Shown one piece after another: positions 5,051 through 5,078 of a stretch of DNA of 5,078 nt (position 1 is the first letter of the stretch; every line of letters begins with the position of its first letter). The DNA is from Flavobacteriaceae bacterium UBA5544 (GTDB lineage Bacteria > Bacteroidota > Bacteroidia > Flavobacteriales > Flavobacteriaceae): assembly GCA_002426755.1 (NCBI GenBank), contig DINI01000034.1:1-5078 (forward strand). Direction: 5' to 3'. Under the pieces are notes generated by a model. The model made no database searches. It was not told the DNA's origin and saw only the letters and a list, made by a program, of their open reading frames with translations. Position numbers and translations under genes: made by a program.

Positions 5051-5078
5051 TTACAGCCAACGTGTTTGGCTATGGTTT
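5051..5078 (-). repeat. attC-like site 7, truncated by the window edge
   Basis: From 5056 to the edge the sequence is identical over 23 bases to 4275-4297 of site 6: GCCAAC box, GTGTTT spacer, then GGCTATGGTTT of the left stem arm. The array therefore continues beyond the right edge. The bases before the box (TTACA) do not pair convincingly with the right end of site 6, apart from the shared GTTG. Confidence 0.8.

Larger units (their letters stand above)
23..5060 (-). mobile_element. Integron-like gene cassette array (six complete cassettes)
   Basis: Every gene is on the minus strand and every pair of genes is separated by a related structured site, giving six repeated gene-plus-site units. 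If the exchange point is placed between G and TT of each GTT box, as in integrons, the units are 23-653, 654-2039, about 2040-2795, about 2796-3496, 3497-4279 and 4280-5060, or 631 to 1386 bp each. Each unit starts 13-30 nt before its start codon in five cases and about 110 nt before it in the rightmost. Four units have matching inverted ends that differ from unit to unit. That pattern is expected if each unit once existed as a circle with one complete site. No integrase or attI is in view, so the mobile character is inferred from architecture only. A dispersed palindromic repeat family without recombinase is the main alternative. Confidence 0.55.

Noticed and set aside
16..5078. CRISPR array or insertion sequences as the explanation of the repeats
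   Set aside because: Repeats are 500-1400 bp apart with whole genes between them, and no transposase, target duplication or constant terminal repeat is visible.

Overview
The window is AT-rich DNA that looks like a Bacteroidota genome, probably Flavobacteriia or Cytophagia. The signs are short lysine-poor signal peptides with relaxed lipoboxes (WSC, TSC, GSC, LSC), a TlpA/thioredoxin-fold lipoprotein typical of that phylum, weak or absent Shine-Dalgarno sites and some TTG starts. No taxonomic marker gene is present, so the assignment is an inference.

Six complete genes, all on the minus strand, form a regular alternation of one gene and one long structured repeat. Reading in the direction of transcription (right to left) they are: a secreted protein (4418-4948), a lipoprotein (3629-4267), a lipoprotein (2952-3470), a lipoprotein (2410-2784), a thioredoxin-like lipoprotein (888-2027) and a cytosolic protein resembling the SF0329 family (158-634). 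The first codons of a seventh gene lie at 1-11. Five of the six carry export signals. No integrase, transposase, tRNA, rRNA or CRISPR array is present.

The genes are separated by sites of about 135-350 bp (16-151, 645-886, 2031-2377, 2787-2930, 3488-3627, 4271-4412, and 5051 to the window edge). On the plus strand most begin with NNNNAACG and end with GGTGTTNNNN. Four of them have a 16-17 nt inverted-repeat stem inside these ends and a central hairpin built on AAAATCC/GGATTTT. Beyond AAC/GTT the end sequences are not constant. They match the other end of the SAME GENE UNIT instead: perfect 10-bp inverted repeats flank genes 158-634, 888-2027 and 3629-4267, and a near match flanks 2952-3470. 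Stem covariation favours folding of the plus strand, with 11 G.T wobbles against 1 C.A mismatch. The plus strand is the non-coding strand of the genes.

These are the formal properties of integron gene cassettes: a core box at the start of the cassette complementary to the inverse core box of its own attC, and recombination of the folded bottom strand. The boxes, however, do not fit the classical GTTRRRY/RYYYAAC consensus. My reading is that this is an integron-like cassette array, with a divergent attC family, of mainly lipoprotein cargo. The recombinase lies outside the window. The genes do not form an obvious pathway; their link appears to be the mode of acquisition.
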